In this document: positions 12,672 through 26,439 of the stretch, piece by piece
Numbering within the stretch: the stretch's first letter is position 1
Layout of the letters: every line of letters starts with the position of its first letter
From: Epiperipatus broadwayi
Lineage: Eukaryota; Onychophora; Udeonychophora; Euonychophora; Peripatidae
Reading direction: 5' to 3'
Assembly: GCA_028023455.1 (NCBI GenBank)
Contig: JAQFVV010000049.1
Location: 6,850,855-6,914,854, forward strand
DNA: 64,000 nucleotides
Notes under the pieces: model-generated
Told to the model about the DNA's origin: nothing
The model's database searches: none
Seen by the model: the letters and a program-made list of their open reading frames with translations, nothing else
Position numbers and translations under genes: made by a program

Positions 12672-12890
12672 GCAGGCAAAACTCCCCATACAGTAGTGCC
12701 ACCCTGTGCCAAACAGAGTAATCAATGGATGTCAGAAGGTTTGTGCATAAAATCCCCATCTGGTGCCTACTTCTCCAATATCTCCAGACTAGTTTCTGGC
12801 TTGTGACCTTCATCAGAGGAGCTTTGGATCTGAGAGTGCTGCACCTAGATCTTAGGATCTAATGTAACCCTAGATAACAGTCCTACTAGA
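12672..12890 (-). mobile_element. R1 retrozyme-like element, partial copy 2
   Basis: Begins at GGCAAAACTCCCCATACAG and follows the R1 unit through the hammerhead region, then stops at CTAATGTAACCCTAG, less than half a unit. The left boundary matches that of other copies. No clear flanking duplication was found. Confidence 0.75.
12775..12827 (-). ncRNA. hammerhead ribozyme, intact core (R1 copy 2)
   Basis: Minus strand: CTGATGA (complement of 12810-12816), a stem II with two G-C pairs and a G-U pair, GAAAC, then the self-complementary stem III ACTAGT with a GUC cleavage triplet, cut predicted between 12787 and 12786. Stem I keeps CTCC/GGAG and outer CCAA/TTGG pairing but has lost two bases next to the core. 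Catalytic-core residues are all consensus. Confidence 0.7.
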
Positions 12891-13169
12891 TAACAGTTCT
12901 GCATTTATAGATAGCACTTGTAAAAATTTATAGCATTCCAGTTATTAAAAACTGTAATGCTATTTACTTTGATATTTACATATTTAGTAACATATAATTT
13001 ATAATGATGCATTTTATTAATCTTTAAAATTCTTAAATGATCTAAACAAAAAGTAGGAGAGATATGTTGATTTATTATGTCAATTAGAAAATAGATTTTT
13101 AAAAATAACTATTAATAAAATTCAAGTAGTTTTATTAAGTAATTCACTTCTGCCACTATAACCATAAAA

Positions 13170-16100
13170 ATGACAAGTTTGTGTCAAATTTTATTTGTAA
13201 AGCAGTAAGCATAAACACCCTGAATTGTCCTATATTGAGGAGTGCTAAATTCAGTTTCTTTTATTGTTAGATCTAGAAAAAAAATTAAGACTTCATAAGA
13301 ATTTCATTTTTATATCATAATTCTTTAATAGTTTATTTTGAATTAAAAATTCAGAAAAGGGATTTTGATTTGAAATAAAATGTAGATGTTGAAACTGTAT
13401 CTTGAATTTTGTCAAATCCATTTATTTGATAGCCTTTCATTTTTTTTTTTGAGAGCAACTTTCCTTATGATATTTTCAGATAGATATGTGAAAGGACAGG
13501 TAGTCATTACAAAGAAGTAGACTTGAGTCTTTAGTAACACATCTCATGGCAATATTTATTTGAATATCCAGAAGATTAGTATGGGGACATTTACCCCAAA
13601 AGAAGCATTGTATTCACCAATTTAATATGTTAGTGCTAAGAAAGCTGTTCATAAGTACTTGTATCACAACTGAAATTAGTCCAGCCCATTTTCCAAGGAA
13701 ATTATTTCTAGATATTATTTTAGATCTAACCTTAAATAAATGAGAATATTAGGATATAATTTAAAGTTCTTCTTAAATAAAATGAAGTAGAGACTGTGTT
13801 TCAATATATTATTGTAAAAGATTATATTCAGATTATGAGTTGTTTCTTTGTTGTTCAAATAAAAAAAAGCATACTATCTTCATTAGGTTACAAATAAGGT
13901 CTAACATTTTAAAAAAGATTTCCAATCTTTTCATATTCTTAATGAAAGTCTTTTCTATTTCAGAAAATGTTCTCTTTTGTAAAAATCAAAACACTTTTAT
14001 TAGTATAAATAAATTTAGCAAATCTCTCCATGCAGCAGTGCCTCCCAATGCAAACCAAAGTACTCAATGGATGCTAGAAGACAAGTGCAAGTCTTTTTGC
14101 CTCCATTGATTACTATGGCTAGCACTGAGTGGTGCTACTGTATCAAGAGAATTGCTACTGTTTTAACAGCTTATTTAAGCATAAAAATAGTGATCATATA
14201 ATGTTTTAGTGGTTTAACATAAATAAATTTCCTCTAATATATTTCTGGAGAATCAATAGGAATATATTGAATAAAGTAGGTGAAGAAATGACTCTATGGT
14301 AGACCATTTTGTAACTTTTACTTTTAATTTCCATGATTGTCACATGTTTTAATTAATTTTTTTATTGGAGAGCATTGTTTCTCCTGTATTTAAAAGTTTT
14401 AGAAACTTTTAAAAGAATATGTTTTTTTAAACAAAATTATCGAGCAATATTAGATCAATAAAGATAGTACCAGTTTTAATTTTTTTTTGTATGACTCTTT
14501 AATGTGAATTTTGAAGATAAAGCTTATTCACTGAAGCTTCCTCTTGCCCATAAAGTCAATATGATCCATAAGTAAATGGTGGCTTTTATCTATTGATAAA
14601 AAAATTTTAACATAATTCTTAGCAAAACCTTGTGAGCAATATATTGAATCACTATTGGGATTATGCAGTTTTAAGAATCTATATATTTGGATTTATGCCA
14701 AAGATTTGAAATAATTTTTCATGCGAATAATATTACTGAATAGATTTTGCCATTTGATCCTAACTTAAGATTCTGGAATTATGTTATCTTTTCCTGGGAT
14801 CTTTCATGGTTTAACATAATTAAAGACAAATTTAAGCTCAACTAGAGCTACTCTTTTAATTAAATTGATGTTAGAAGTTTATTATGAAACAGTAATCTGA
14901 AATTCTGCTTTAATAATGATTTTTCTCATTCCATTAATCTTTGGGATTAGAAGAATGGTATGGAAAATTGGCAACATGATGAGAAATTAATAGTTGTTTT
15001 TATAGTTTCTATTAATCGACCAATATAAGTAATGAGGATTTATGAGTAATCATAAAATTTACTTCTCCATGGTCACTCCATGTTTTATTTATGGCATCAT
15101 CAAAAATTCAACAAGTTTGTCAGCAATTTTTAAATCGTTTACAAACAAAAATTAGCTATAAAGAGCATACTACTTTCGTTCTAACTTGAAATTAATTCCT
15201 TTTGATATTAAAAAAAAGTCACTTTGACAATTATTATATATTTTTAATCATATTATTGATATTGTAAATTATAGAAAGATTTTTTTCCATATTTCATTCA
15301 AGATATCCTGTATATTGATTGCAATAATATTTTCTTAAATTCCATCTCAAAGTAGAATAACTGACAATTATATGAATGTGGAATTCTAGAGTGATTAGAT
15401 TTGGTTTATGTTAGCTATAAGGGATTCAGCAGATATTTATAAACAATTTTTTGCCAAAACAAAATACCAATTAGGACTCTGCCTAAATAAAATGCTTATT
15501 TTTGCTTTGTATCATAGAGTAAATGGGTGTCCTTTTAATTTATCTATTCTATAACTTGACATTCTGCTTAAACATATTCCCAAAAGGCTTATGTGAATTA
15601 AATTATTTTATAAATGTAAGAAAAAATTTAAAACCATGGTAATGTGAATTTATATTGGGAGGTTTGTAAATATTTAATACATAAAAATTATTTATCTGAA
15701 TAATGATCACAATATCATTTGAATTATATTCGTAAAATTTATTTGCTTTACAAGATGTTTTGAAACCAAAGTAGTTCTACCATGCTTAGAATACACATTA
15801 TCTAGAATTAAAGTATAGCCAAGAGTTTTAAAAAGATGTGAATATAAAAAACATTCTGAATCTTCTGAAATGCACAATTAGTTATTATACTGAACAATTC
15901 ATATTTAGAAGATCTCCAATTTTGATATGCATACACTCTTACTGTTAAATTTGATTGATTTCCTGTAGTTTTTAGGTAGAAATTGTTCTAGGTATACCTA
16001 GAAATTGAGGTTTATCATGCTTATTAAACATTATGCAACTGGCTTTCATTTGAAGAACTAGGATCCTTGTCTCAGTAGTCCTGATGCAACTATTTTCTAT

Positions 16101-16240
16101 GTTAAAGCCAGAGGTTACCTTAATGGTTCTATTGGATATTTTCATATTAAGTTGCTTTTAACCAAAGCTTCATCAAAATAAAGTCTGATTCCATGTGGGG
16201 TGAATGGATGACAGTCTTCACATGACTCAATCTATAAATA
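13170..16240 (-). pseudogene. decayed jockey/CR1-type LINE (endonuclease and RT)
   Basis: Conceptual minus-strand translation in shifting frames gives a recognisable order. First come endonuclease-domain remnants (around 15900-15300, ending in a TLRWNL-like segment). Then comes the RT entry region (near 14800-14560), a TIFIDL motif where GAVFIDL is expected (about 14470), an NGLP segment with LFNIY (about 14310-14260) and a degraded YADD box (YTNK, about 13995). Downstream are LNPNEDS (LNPSKT), SRNNFLGKLAG, a YSIGEY segment and CPHTNLLDIQ (about 13570). Every block has stops and frameshifts, so it is long dead. An R1 derivative is inserted at 14017-14218. Confidence 0.75.
14017..14218. mobile_element. 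R1 deletion derivative nested in LINE
   Basis: A 202-bp palindromic remnant of R1. The left arm (CTCTCCATGCAGCAGTGCC and the following CAATGGATGC) meets its complement (CCATTGATTACT and GTGCTACTGTAT) with the hammerhead section missing, followed by the R1 tail (ATAGTGATCATATAATG). The 12-bp ATAAATAAATTT lies exactly on both sides (14005-14016 and 14219-14230). It splits the LINE RT between its LFNIY and YADD boxes, so it is younger than that LINE. Confidence 0.82.
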
Positions 16241-19200
16241 GCATTTGAAACAAACACACCTCTTTATATTCAGTTATTAAAATCGTTATATTTTTACTAT
16301 ATATTTTTATACAATTTACAAAAAAAAAATAATGTCATTCTGATTGCATATAAATATAGTTTGCAAGTCATAACATTAGTTGTAATTAAAATGTATTCCT
16401 TTGGATCAACATAGGCTACTGATGTCAATAGATTTTACAGTACAAAGATTTACAGTGAAAATCTTAAGAAGAAATTGTTTGATCTGAAAAATATTATTTA
16501 ATATGTGATATTTTTTCTAATTATCTATAAATATGATAATTAAATCCTGAAAGCAAAGAACAAAAATGTAATTTTGTTTCTCAACTACAAAATTGTGAAA
16601 AACTTTTGAACAATTATGGTCAACATGACAAAAAAAAAGACTACTCACTCAGAGTAGATTGATTTTTTATTTAAAAATATAATATGCAGATTTTACTTTA
16701 ATAATGTGAATTATTAGAAAAGAGTATAATTCTTAAAAAGATGGGGGGGGGGGAGGATAATCAAACAATAAGTTAAAAAGATTTCATCCTAATAATAATG
16801 GATGTGCTTTTTAATGGTTTGAAAATTCATGCAGGTTAAAAATTTTCTGGGAAAATTACAGAAAAGAAGGCAATGATTATGGGCTCATAAGAGTGAGGGT
16901 TCATAAATTTGAAACCTGTCATCACATTAATGAGTTTTTCATTGACATATTTTTAAACTTTTTAATGTGTTAAAATCCAAATTGCAATTAAAATGTATCA
17001 TTTTAATATTTAAAAATTTTAAAAAAATTGTTTTAAGCGATTGGATATATAAACACTTTTATATAAACACTTTTGATCTATTAGTAAAGGCCAATTTTCA
17101 TTCTGCTACATAGATAATTGCATAGTAAAGATGTGTTATTTTTTAAATCTTTGATATTTGATTTTTGTATTTCTTATACATCTGATTCATTTCTTTTTTT
17201 TTCTCAGTGATGAAAGCTTTTATTCATCAAAAAGACAAAATACACAACAGTTAAAAAGGTTTACAACGAGATGATTAATGACAAAATAAAATTCAAGTAC
17301 AATATGGTGAGAGGGGAGGGAATACATATGAAATGGGAAGGGGATATGGAAAGGGTGTGTAGTCCAGGCAAAGAAATCTTTGGCGAGGAGCAATGATGAT
17401 AGGCTTGGTTGCCCTGGTGGATTAATAGGAGGATCCATATGTGGCATTAACTTTGAGGGAATTGCTATATGTTAAGTCATTAGAAGTTTCAGGGGTGAAA
17501 GAGGTGGTTTCTGAGTTATGCTTAGATGCAATAGCCTGATTATTGTTCTTTGTAGAGGAGTAAGTTTAGTTTTCCCCGTTGTTCTTGGAAAACTCAGAGA
17601 TTGCCAGTATACATATATTTTAAATATTACCAATATTATTTACAGCAACAATGAACATAACTGTGCTAAAACATAGATAAATAATTCATTCGATTTACAT
17701 TATTGCTAAAAAAAATCTCCCTAAAAACGTCAAGCAATTTTCAGTTATTAATTATTAAGACGGATTATTTGGAATAAATTTAATTAACTATATATCGTTT
17801 CTCACACGCTAGTGTCTATGGACTGTAATGAAAGGTCTTTTATTAAATTAAAAAATAATAGATTTAAAAAATTAAAAAGTCAATTGGCCACAGTTGATTT
17901 AAAGGTTCAGTTCTATCTATTGAATACAAGGAAGCATTCATAATGTACTTCAAAAGAAATAAATAATGATTTTGTCATGCCAATGCAAAGAGAAAAGATT
18001 TTCATGACGGATGAGTTTACAATATTCTTTATATGAAAAATGATTAAAACTCATAATGTAAATAAATGAAAGGAGAGGGTAGATATATTGGATAAAATAT
18101 TAGGAGTAATAATAAAAGCAATTGGTTGTAAAACTAAAAATTGCATTTCAAAGGGAAATCAAAATAAAAATTAATAGGATATACGAGTCAAAATCGAGTT
18201 AGGAATGCGTATATCTATTTTTTTATAACACAAAAGAAAAAAAAAAGTTAAACGAACTGAAAAACCAATTTAGTATTTTATCTGTACGTATATATTTGCA
18301 TATTATACATATATACATATTAGCTTGTCGACATTACTAATTTCGCTTATTCTTAGGTTGTAAAAGAGTATTCTCTGCATTAACTTCTTCAATTAATATA
18401 AAGTTAGTATCAAGATAATCAGATTTGAGAAATAATTTATTTTTAATAAAATCTTTATTACATTAAATCTTAGTGATCAGTAATTACATCAATCATTAAT
18501 TATACATTATCTTTATGCATAATGCATGCTAATTATACATTCATAATTGACTTATGCCAATATATAATTAACTTTGTGAATCAGCTGATTTGAATCATTA
18601 AGAAGTTACACATGAAAGTAATTAAACATTGAAAATACTTCGGTAGTATGTGATTTAGTTATATTCGCCAACAGTGATCTAACTTATAGAAAACCATTTA
18701 AACTAATGAGTTGTGCGTTAATTTATCTTATAATCAATTACCAAGCGAGCAAAGTTAGTCTAATTGGGCAGGTCTAATTATTCCTTCTTTTTTTTTTTTT
18801 TTACTTTTTATAGTAAATACTGTCTAAACTAAAATCTGACAAAATTACTTTTTTATGTACACTTTTAAAAAAATTATATTTAACTTTAAAACTTTATTTT
18901 TTAAAATTAGATCCATATTTGTGTGTGCTTGCTACACATACATATATATGTACCAATAATTGTTATAGATAGATCTCCCAAATAGAATTTATTAAAAAAT
19001 ATATAATATAATCCATGACAGAATTTAGTATTATGTTTTCATATAGGCAAAAATTGCAAATTAAAATGATAATTCGCTGCAATACAAAGGTCTTTTCAAT
19101 ACCTCATCGTATAAAAACAGTGACTAAGAAGACAGCATTTTCAGGCTTACTATTTGTCAGTAGTGAGAGATTTGTGTATTTTTCCATCCTTGTTTATTTT

Positions 19201-19942
19201 TTAGTTAAGGTCAGTTGCATACCCATTTATCAAACAGTTTTGGTTGGATATCTAGATAGCCCACGGTCCAACTACTCCCAAAAAAATCCTAAACCCTACC
19301 TCGAAAAAAATCCTAAATCTCTTGAAAAGTATTTACTTGACCAGAATTCGAACTCTAGATCAATACACCAATAAACATGTGTTAGATTGGATAAGCATAA
19401 AAATGTAGGGCTGAGAGGAAAAATATAAACAATTTTAAACACAACTTTCTCAAGAAAATGTCAAATAATATTATATGTCATCCTAATGTGATTTTCCACA
19501 ATATTTGAAAATCACTCATTATCCTTAAAAGCAAAAAAAAATAGTAAAGAATGTCCTTATATTAAATTATATAAAATTAATACTGGCTGTTATATTTGCC
19601 AAAATAACCTAGCTAACTAGAGTGATACCTTAAATTTAGCATTCACAAACCTAAAGACTACTTACATAATGACCACACTATCTATCACTGTTTAAGCTAA
19701 TGGTACTTCAGAATAATACCACTCAAAAAATGTATTTTAGTAGTGTTTGTGTTATTACTAGTGGATGAATTGTTAAATGTTTTTAGAAAAGTTAACATTT
19801 TCTTTATAACTTTTCAAATATGTACAACTGTTAGTAATAACAAGTTAGTATAAAACACAACATATTGAATGGTATTATTTTCCTTTCTTTTTCAGGCATT
19901 GCTAAACTGATCAAACTGGTGATTTTTAAATTTATAAATCTT
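16241..19942. other. non-coding stretch, one unassigned G-rich patch
   Basis: Mostly AT-rich. A poly-G run lies at about 16743-16752. From about 17210 to 17560 the plus strand is distinctly G-rich, and a 75-codon frame is open on the minus strand (17220-17447). Its translation is Pro/Phe/His-rich and matches nothing I know. It may be the end of an old element. No other feature is supported. Confidence 0.4.
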
Positions 19943-20050
19943 GAGTGATGCTCTACCCAACTAGACTCTTCTATTAAAGATTAGTTGGTTAGAGTATCAT
20001 CTTAAAGTCAGTTGTCACAAATGTAAACATCTCCAGTTCAATTCCCATAT
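19943..20050 (+). pseudogene. tRNA-like sequence with inverted half
   Basis: TTAGTTGGTTAGAG resembles a tRNA A box and CAGTTCAATTCCC a B box about 40 nt downstream, so 19982-20048 looks like a tRNA pseudogene or SINE head. Just upstream, GATGCTCTACCCAACTA is nearly the complement of the A-box part, giving a hairpin of about 20 bp. No acceptor stem can be closed. Could be coincidence in AT-rich DNA. Confidence 0.4.
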
Positions 20051-20900
20051 TAATTGGCACTAATCATGATAGAAATACCTGAACAAGACTGAAAAATAAT
20101 ATCATTCAAAATATTGTATTCTATACTAACCAGTGTATTATTACTAATAGTTTTAAATATATTTTGAAAAGTATAATTAAAGTTTGAGTTTTTCTAAAAA
20201 TAATTAACAAGTTATTAATATAAATAAAAATCATCCCATGTATAATTAGTGTCATAATTAGTGTCATAATTATAAACTCTCAAACAATTGTTTCAACAGA
20301 TTTTTACTTTAAAAATGCCTTTTTAATAAATACTTAGCTTTTCTGAAAAACAAAACAGATGCAATAATCATCATAAATGTTACCAAAAAGATGTGTGGTT
20401 GAATAATTTCTTTTATATACAGTGCATCATTTAAATTTTGTAACTGATGTTTATAAATGTTATGATTATTTTGTACTTTGTAATACAATTGTTCTTCATA
20501 AAATGTGAAATTTTAAGAGATTAAATCTATAGTTTACACATAAAATAAAATAATAAAAATAAAAAATGTTAAAATTTTATTTATTTTTCATATTGAGTTT
20601 TTTATAAGCTTGAGTTTAAACCCAGGTAGATCTTGAATTTTTTTACTTTCAAATGAGCTAAGCATTTTTAAATGTATTCAGTCTATAAATAACCCAGATA
20701 ACCATGCAATATGTATTGGTAAATTAGTATTTATCCATTTTTAGCTACAAATAAAACAAAGATGGAAAAATACTCAAATCTTTAATCATCAAGTAGTTGT
20801 GTATATATATGTAATACAATATTTTTAATCAATGTTTAGATGAAAATCTTGAATATGGGGAGTTATTCATTTAAGTTAACTTAATTATAATGAACTTAAC
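20051..20900. other. AT-rich non-coding stretch
   Basis: No feature recognised. Confidence 0.45.
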
Positions 20901-21020
20901 CTAGAACAACAGCCCCAGGACAAGAGTTAAAATAAATGACAGACTGATGCATCCAAAAGGAGGATCTGCACATGCCTGTCAGTTTACTTTGACTCTTGAC
21001 CTGGGACAGTTGTTATAGAT
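20901..21020. mobile_element. small foldback element
   Basis: Inverted arms of about 43 bp: CTAGAACAACAGCCCCAGGA with CAAGAGTTAAA at the left, mirrored by TTGACTCTTGAC with CTGGGACAGTTGTTATAG at the right, separated by about 33 bp. The sequence is more complex than its surroundings. No ORF. A MITE-like origin is likely. Confidence 0.6.
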
Positions 21021-23535
21021 TATGTTTTTTATAATATATATATATATATATTGTGACCATGCCATCTGCTACAGTCCATTAAAAAATTATAATATATTCA
21101 GTTTTATATAAAAAAAATCTTATTTATTAGTGTCAGTCTATATTAATTTTATGCATAGGACAAGCTCAAATATACTGTATAATTGATTAAAAAACATAAC
21201 TAAAATATTTTAAACATATCTTAGTTCAATTTATAAATGTAATATATAATATACTATTTAAAGTATAAAATTAATTAGTATTTATTAAAGTTAAAAGTAT
21301 AATATTAAAGTAATAATTTTAACTATAAAATTTAATAATTAATAAGTTTTTCTAATGTATCTTCAATAATTTTTGTTCTCAGTTAATTATTTTAAATAAT
21401 TCTTATTTAATTATTCTAAAATATTCAGGATGATGGCATAAAGCCTGTAATGTGTGTGTATTTATCTTTGTGCTCACATATTCTAGACAGATTAAATTAA
21501 TTTTAGTTCCTTGTTAATAAAAGTTAATAAAGTTAATTTTTTTTTTTTAGTTTGATTAATGTTGCAAATTATTTTATAAATTTTGTTTTAAAAATGTAGA
21601 CAAATTTGTTGTATTGTTTAAATAATATTTTATATTTTAAACTTTGTATCAAAATTGTTAATAATATTTTAATGGTAAAAAATGTACTTTAATATTGAAT
21701 TTAAATGAAGTGTTAAATATAATTTATTTAATATAACAGTTAATTAGGTAAATTATTATACGAAAAAAATCTCCTAGACAGAAATTAATTTATATGTAAA
21801 TTAGTTTGTCTGGAAAAATTATAGTAGTGAATTGAATGATAAGAAATAAAGGCTATAAATATAGGTGTTCAAGTCAAGTCAGGCAGTCATTTGAATCAAT
21901 TTCATTTGTCACAAGTTTGTAATAATTTTTTTTTTCCAATCAAGTAAAGTTTTTTAAAAAAAAATATTTTATTTTCTTATCAGTAAAGTATTAAATTATA
22001 TTATCAACTGATTTATAATATTAAGAAGTCAATTTAAGTTATTCTACTATGGAGTAAAAAAATATATTCCCTGATTGTAAATTTGTATGAAGCTTAATGA
22101 AAACTTGGTAATTGATGGAGTCAAAAATGAATTATCCAAATGATATACTAATATTGAGGAGTAAATGTTAAAAATGGAGCCATACAGAAAAGAAAATCAC
22201 ATTTAGGAGTTATAAAAAATTTATAGTTAATTATATTTGTATGGATATGTTGAAAGGATAATTTGGTTTGATGTTAATGATGAATCCTCAAAAATAAAAA
22301 CTTTTATGGGATTTTTATATGTTATTTGAAGGAGAATCATTAAAAACTATATGGAAATTTACCTCCCATATAAAAGAAAAGAAAGAAGAATGTGTGCAAT
22401 CTAAACAATGTGTAAAAATGAACTATATATTTATGAATTTTCTACCTATTATCTGCAAATGTGTCATTCATAATATATCTGCTATTAATTTTTAAAAGAC
22501 TGAATGAATATTAAATATTTTACAAATGATGTCCATATGAAGATAAAGTGCTTTAAATCTAATCTAAGAAAATGTTATTATTAGTCTGAAACAGGAATCA
22601 ACTATCAATTTTATTTTAAAATGATTATTAAATCCTAGAAAATATTATTTGAATGCTAAATATTGTGAAAGTCTTGCAAGCGTTTAACAATTGAATGTGC
22701 AATTCTGTATTAAAAGTTATCATCAGTTAGATATGCATATACATGTGAAAAAGTATTTTAAAGTGAAGGAATTATTTGTTGAACAATTTAAAATGATAAA
22801 TGATAGTATTTTATAAAGTTTTAATAAGCACATCCAAAGAAAATATTTTTGTTGTGATTTATTAAAAAAGTGGATAAGCAAGGCAAATGTTTAAATGTGA
22901 ATTAAATAATTGATTTTATTGTGAACTTTTCCATGAAATTTCTGTCCTCTTTAATGAATAAAACAAACTTTATTGGAGAAAACTGTTATCAGGAAGAGAT
23001 GGACAAAATTTCCATTAGATTTTAATTGATATAAATTTTGTGCTGCAGAAGAGTTCAGAGCATGCAGAGAGTGAGGAGAGAAAAATTTTCTGTTAAGTGA
23101 ATTTGAATCATCATGGTAACCACGCTCTCCCTTCAACTTAACAGCAAGCAAGGAAATCAAGAATTTTGTAGTAGTTTAAATTTTTATTATTTTTTTTAGT
23201 TGTTTTAGATAAAAATAATAATATATGAATTAATATTTGTTTTAAAGATATTGTTTATTTAAATATTTGAATATATTTTAAAAATAATTATGTGACAGAA
23301 AATTTAATATTTTCTAAAAAGCTAAAATGTCAATAACTTTGTATATGCATGGACATGAATAAAGAGGATGGATTCATTTTATTTATCCTAATGTGTAGGA
23401 TTAAAGTAAAATTATTATTTATATGTCTTGATATTTGATATATATATATATTTAAATGTTGAGTTAAGATTAAGTGGTATGCTTAGATTATTGAGTTTTG
23501 AAATATCATACAAAAGTATAGAAACATTAAAAGCA
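21021..23535. other. AT-rich non-coding stretch
   Basis: No gene or repeat recognised. 23030-23160 has more complex composition on the minus strand (69-codon frame) without a recognisable family. Confidence 0.4.
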
Positions 23536-23790
23536 TTAATTTTGATGGAGCTAAGGTTGTCTTCTTTGAGAGAAATGAAATCAAAAGAAGAATTAAAGAA
23601 TCTTTGTTATTGAAAATTTATTATTCTGAAGCAATTAATTTACTTAAGAGTTCTTTTAATGTTAAGGGTGGATGGTAAGTAAATGGATTTGTGTGTAATG
23701 TTGAATATTATATACATGGTGTAGTTTTTGTAGTTCTTGGCTGGTCTGGTTTAATTTTGGATTTGGGGTAATTTTAAAAGTATAGAAATA
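23536..23790 (+). pseudogene. 5'-truncated PLE1 (Penelope-like) fragment
   Basis: From TTTTGATGGAGCTAAGG onward this aligns with the C-terminal end of the GIY-YIG ORF at 42594-42759 and its 3' UTR (shared GGTCTGGTTTAATTTTGG). The coding part starts inside the nuclease domain, so it is severely 5'-truncated. A block of about 65 nt that contains the hammerhead-like motif in the 42-kb copy is missing here. Confidence 0.8.
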
Positions 23791-25327
23791 TATTATGAGA
23801 TATATCTAAATTTAGTTAGATAATTTGTGAATGCTAAAATATGCATATTGTATTTTTTTTTAAAAAAAAATCATGTTTAATTATGAATATATTATTCTAG
23901 ATTGTATCTATTTAGATACATATTAGTATGTTGATCTCTGAATTATTTTATAAAACAAAATATTGGAATGAAAGTGTTATAAAGGTAAACTATTAAATCA
24001 TTTGTGAATATAATATTTGAACCTTCTTGATATTATAAATATTTTTTGAAATGAAATTTAGAAATTATTTTATGTAAAGTTGAAAGAATTTATTTGCAAT
24101 GTCAAAAGAAGTATTCTGATTGGAGATGAAAAATAATAGTGGTTCAGGATAGTAGTAGGTGTAGAAATGAAATCCTGGGTAATAGAGTTGTTTGAATATA
24201 TTATCTGCAAAATATAGCCTTGTGAGTTGATAAATAAAATACAGTTATTAGAGCCCTGTGTAGATAATTCATGGTCAGTAGCATTTCTTTCCAGAGATCA
24301 GTAAGTGCTCAGGTAGAAGCCATGACAGGAACTTAAGATAGATACTAGAATATGTGGCCTTAAGCACTGCTTCTATGATATTTTATTACTTATTTGAATT
24401 ACTGTAGTTTTGTATCCCTCACTTTAATCAGGTTTTTAAACAATGGATTTGCATGTAATTGTTATACTTGTAAAATGTTTTGAAAAATAATGGCTACACT
24501 ATAAAATATTATTAAAATTTGTTGAGAGCAAGAAGAGAAAATGATTTATCACAAATGATGTTTTATTTAATATAAGGTAAAGATATTGAAATGATTTAAT
24601 ATTCCTGATAGTAATATAAAATAGATCACTAGAATATAAAATGCATATTTTGATTATGAAAGCATAAATAAGAGGTACATCTAATGGATATTAATATTAT
24701 GCAAACTGATATAGATAAATATGATATATATATAATTAATTTCAGATTATTTGAAATAATCTACTTATTTTAATGAATAAAGTAAATTAAGTAGAATAAA
24801 GTTATTATAGACATTGTGTAATATGTAACTTATAAAATTGAGAATGTATTTTTCTTTATTACCATATGATGATATTGATGAGTTACCTGGATAATAAAGA
24901 TAAAAGTTTTATTGAAATATGTATATGAATATGTATTATTATTTAGGAATAATTTTACATATGAACCCTAATAGTTATTAATATTATTTTGAAGTTACAA
25001 TGGTGATTATAAATATTATTATACGTTTTTTTAAAAAAATGGTAACCATATTCCATTGAAATGTATTATATTTTATATTCCTTTTATGATAAATAATCGG
25101 AGTAAAGACTATTTGATTTTTTTTTATTTATTGTGTAAATATTTTTGAATATAGATTTTGTCTTTTAAAATTTTTGAATATTTAGATTTATGTAATATTA
25201 TATTTTGTAAATTTATATTTTGTAAATTTAAATAATGTTTTTGTTAAAATAAATTTGTTAAAGTTGTTTTAAATTTAAATCACATCTTGAGTTTCCTTTC
25301 TTGCTATTTCCAAGTGATTATTATCTT
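23791..25327. other. AT-rich non-coding stretch
   Basis: No feature recognised. Confidence 0.45.
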
Positions 25328-25527
25328 CCAACATTTTGACTAAATAGTATCCGCCATTGTCAAGATTAACTTTTCAAAGAAAAATTGTTAGAACTAAAAC
25401 AGTAATGAGATTGAGTGTGAAGTAAAGAATGAGATTGATCATGAAGTAGTTGAGTATTCAGATCCAATGGTTTTCCTTTGAAAAGTTAACCTTAACAATG
25501 GTGGATGCTATTTCTTCAAAATGTTGG
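25328..25527. mobile_element. MITE-like element with inverted ends of about 56 bp
   Basis: Left arm CCAACATTTTGACTAAATAG with TCCGCCATTGTCAAG, mirrored by CAATGGTGGATGCTATTT and CTTCAAAATGTTGG at the right. The 85-bp middle contains a short tandem duplication (GAATGAGATTGA-type). No coding content. Confidence 0.7.
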
Positions 25528-25839
25528 AAATTAATCAAAACTAACACATGATTTAACCCAAAAACTATTTTATTTATATCATATAACTGTGAAAACATTA
25601 AATATAATATAGATATAATTTTTTTAGTATTTATTCTAGAATATTTTAATTATTATATTTATTTTGTTTGATGGTATATATTTTTTCTGGAATATCTATG
25701 ATAGCTTATAGTAATATTGTATTTGTTGATTGTTACTGAAGATGGTAGAAAATGCTGGAAGCTGGCTATAGCAAAGATTGTATTTGTATTTTATATAGGA
25801 ATATGGAATTTTTTAGTATTTATTCTAGAATATTTTTAT

Positions 25840-26168
<329 letters not shown>

Positions 26169-26439
26169 TATAATTGTACAATGTCAATATCTAACTTATA
26201 TTAAAATATTTTATATTATCAAAGCACAAGTTTAATTTTAGCTTTTAAGTTTTGTTTTATATATATATGCTTGTACATTATATGCACACACATTAATTGA
26301 TTTATATTTATTATATTGATCCACATTATTTTTAGTTGTAAAAAAATAAAAAATAGGTACTTTGTAACTAAAATTATTAGCAATAACATAAAAATTTATA
26401 AATAAGCATTTATTTTTATAGCATCTGCATATAATTGTA

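Noticed and set aside
17220-17447. 75-codon Pro/Phe/His-rich frame on the minus strand
   Set aside because: Could be part of an old element, but nothing in its sequence supports a protein family.
19015-19374. 119-codon open frame on the plus strand
   Set aside because: No recognisable domain, composition like the background, and no supporting promoter, splice or homology signal. It ends in an AT-rich stretch with a weak tRNA-like B box on the other strand.
19320-19390. Minus-strand tRNA gene
   Set aside because: A B-box-like GAGTTCGAATTC is present, but the stems do not close and no A box is found.
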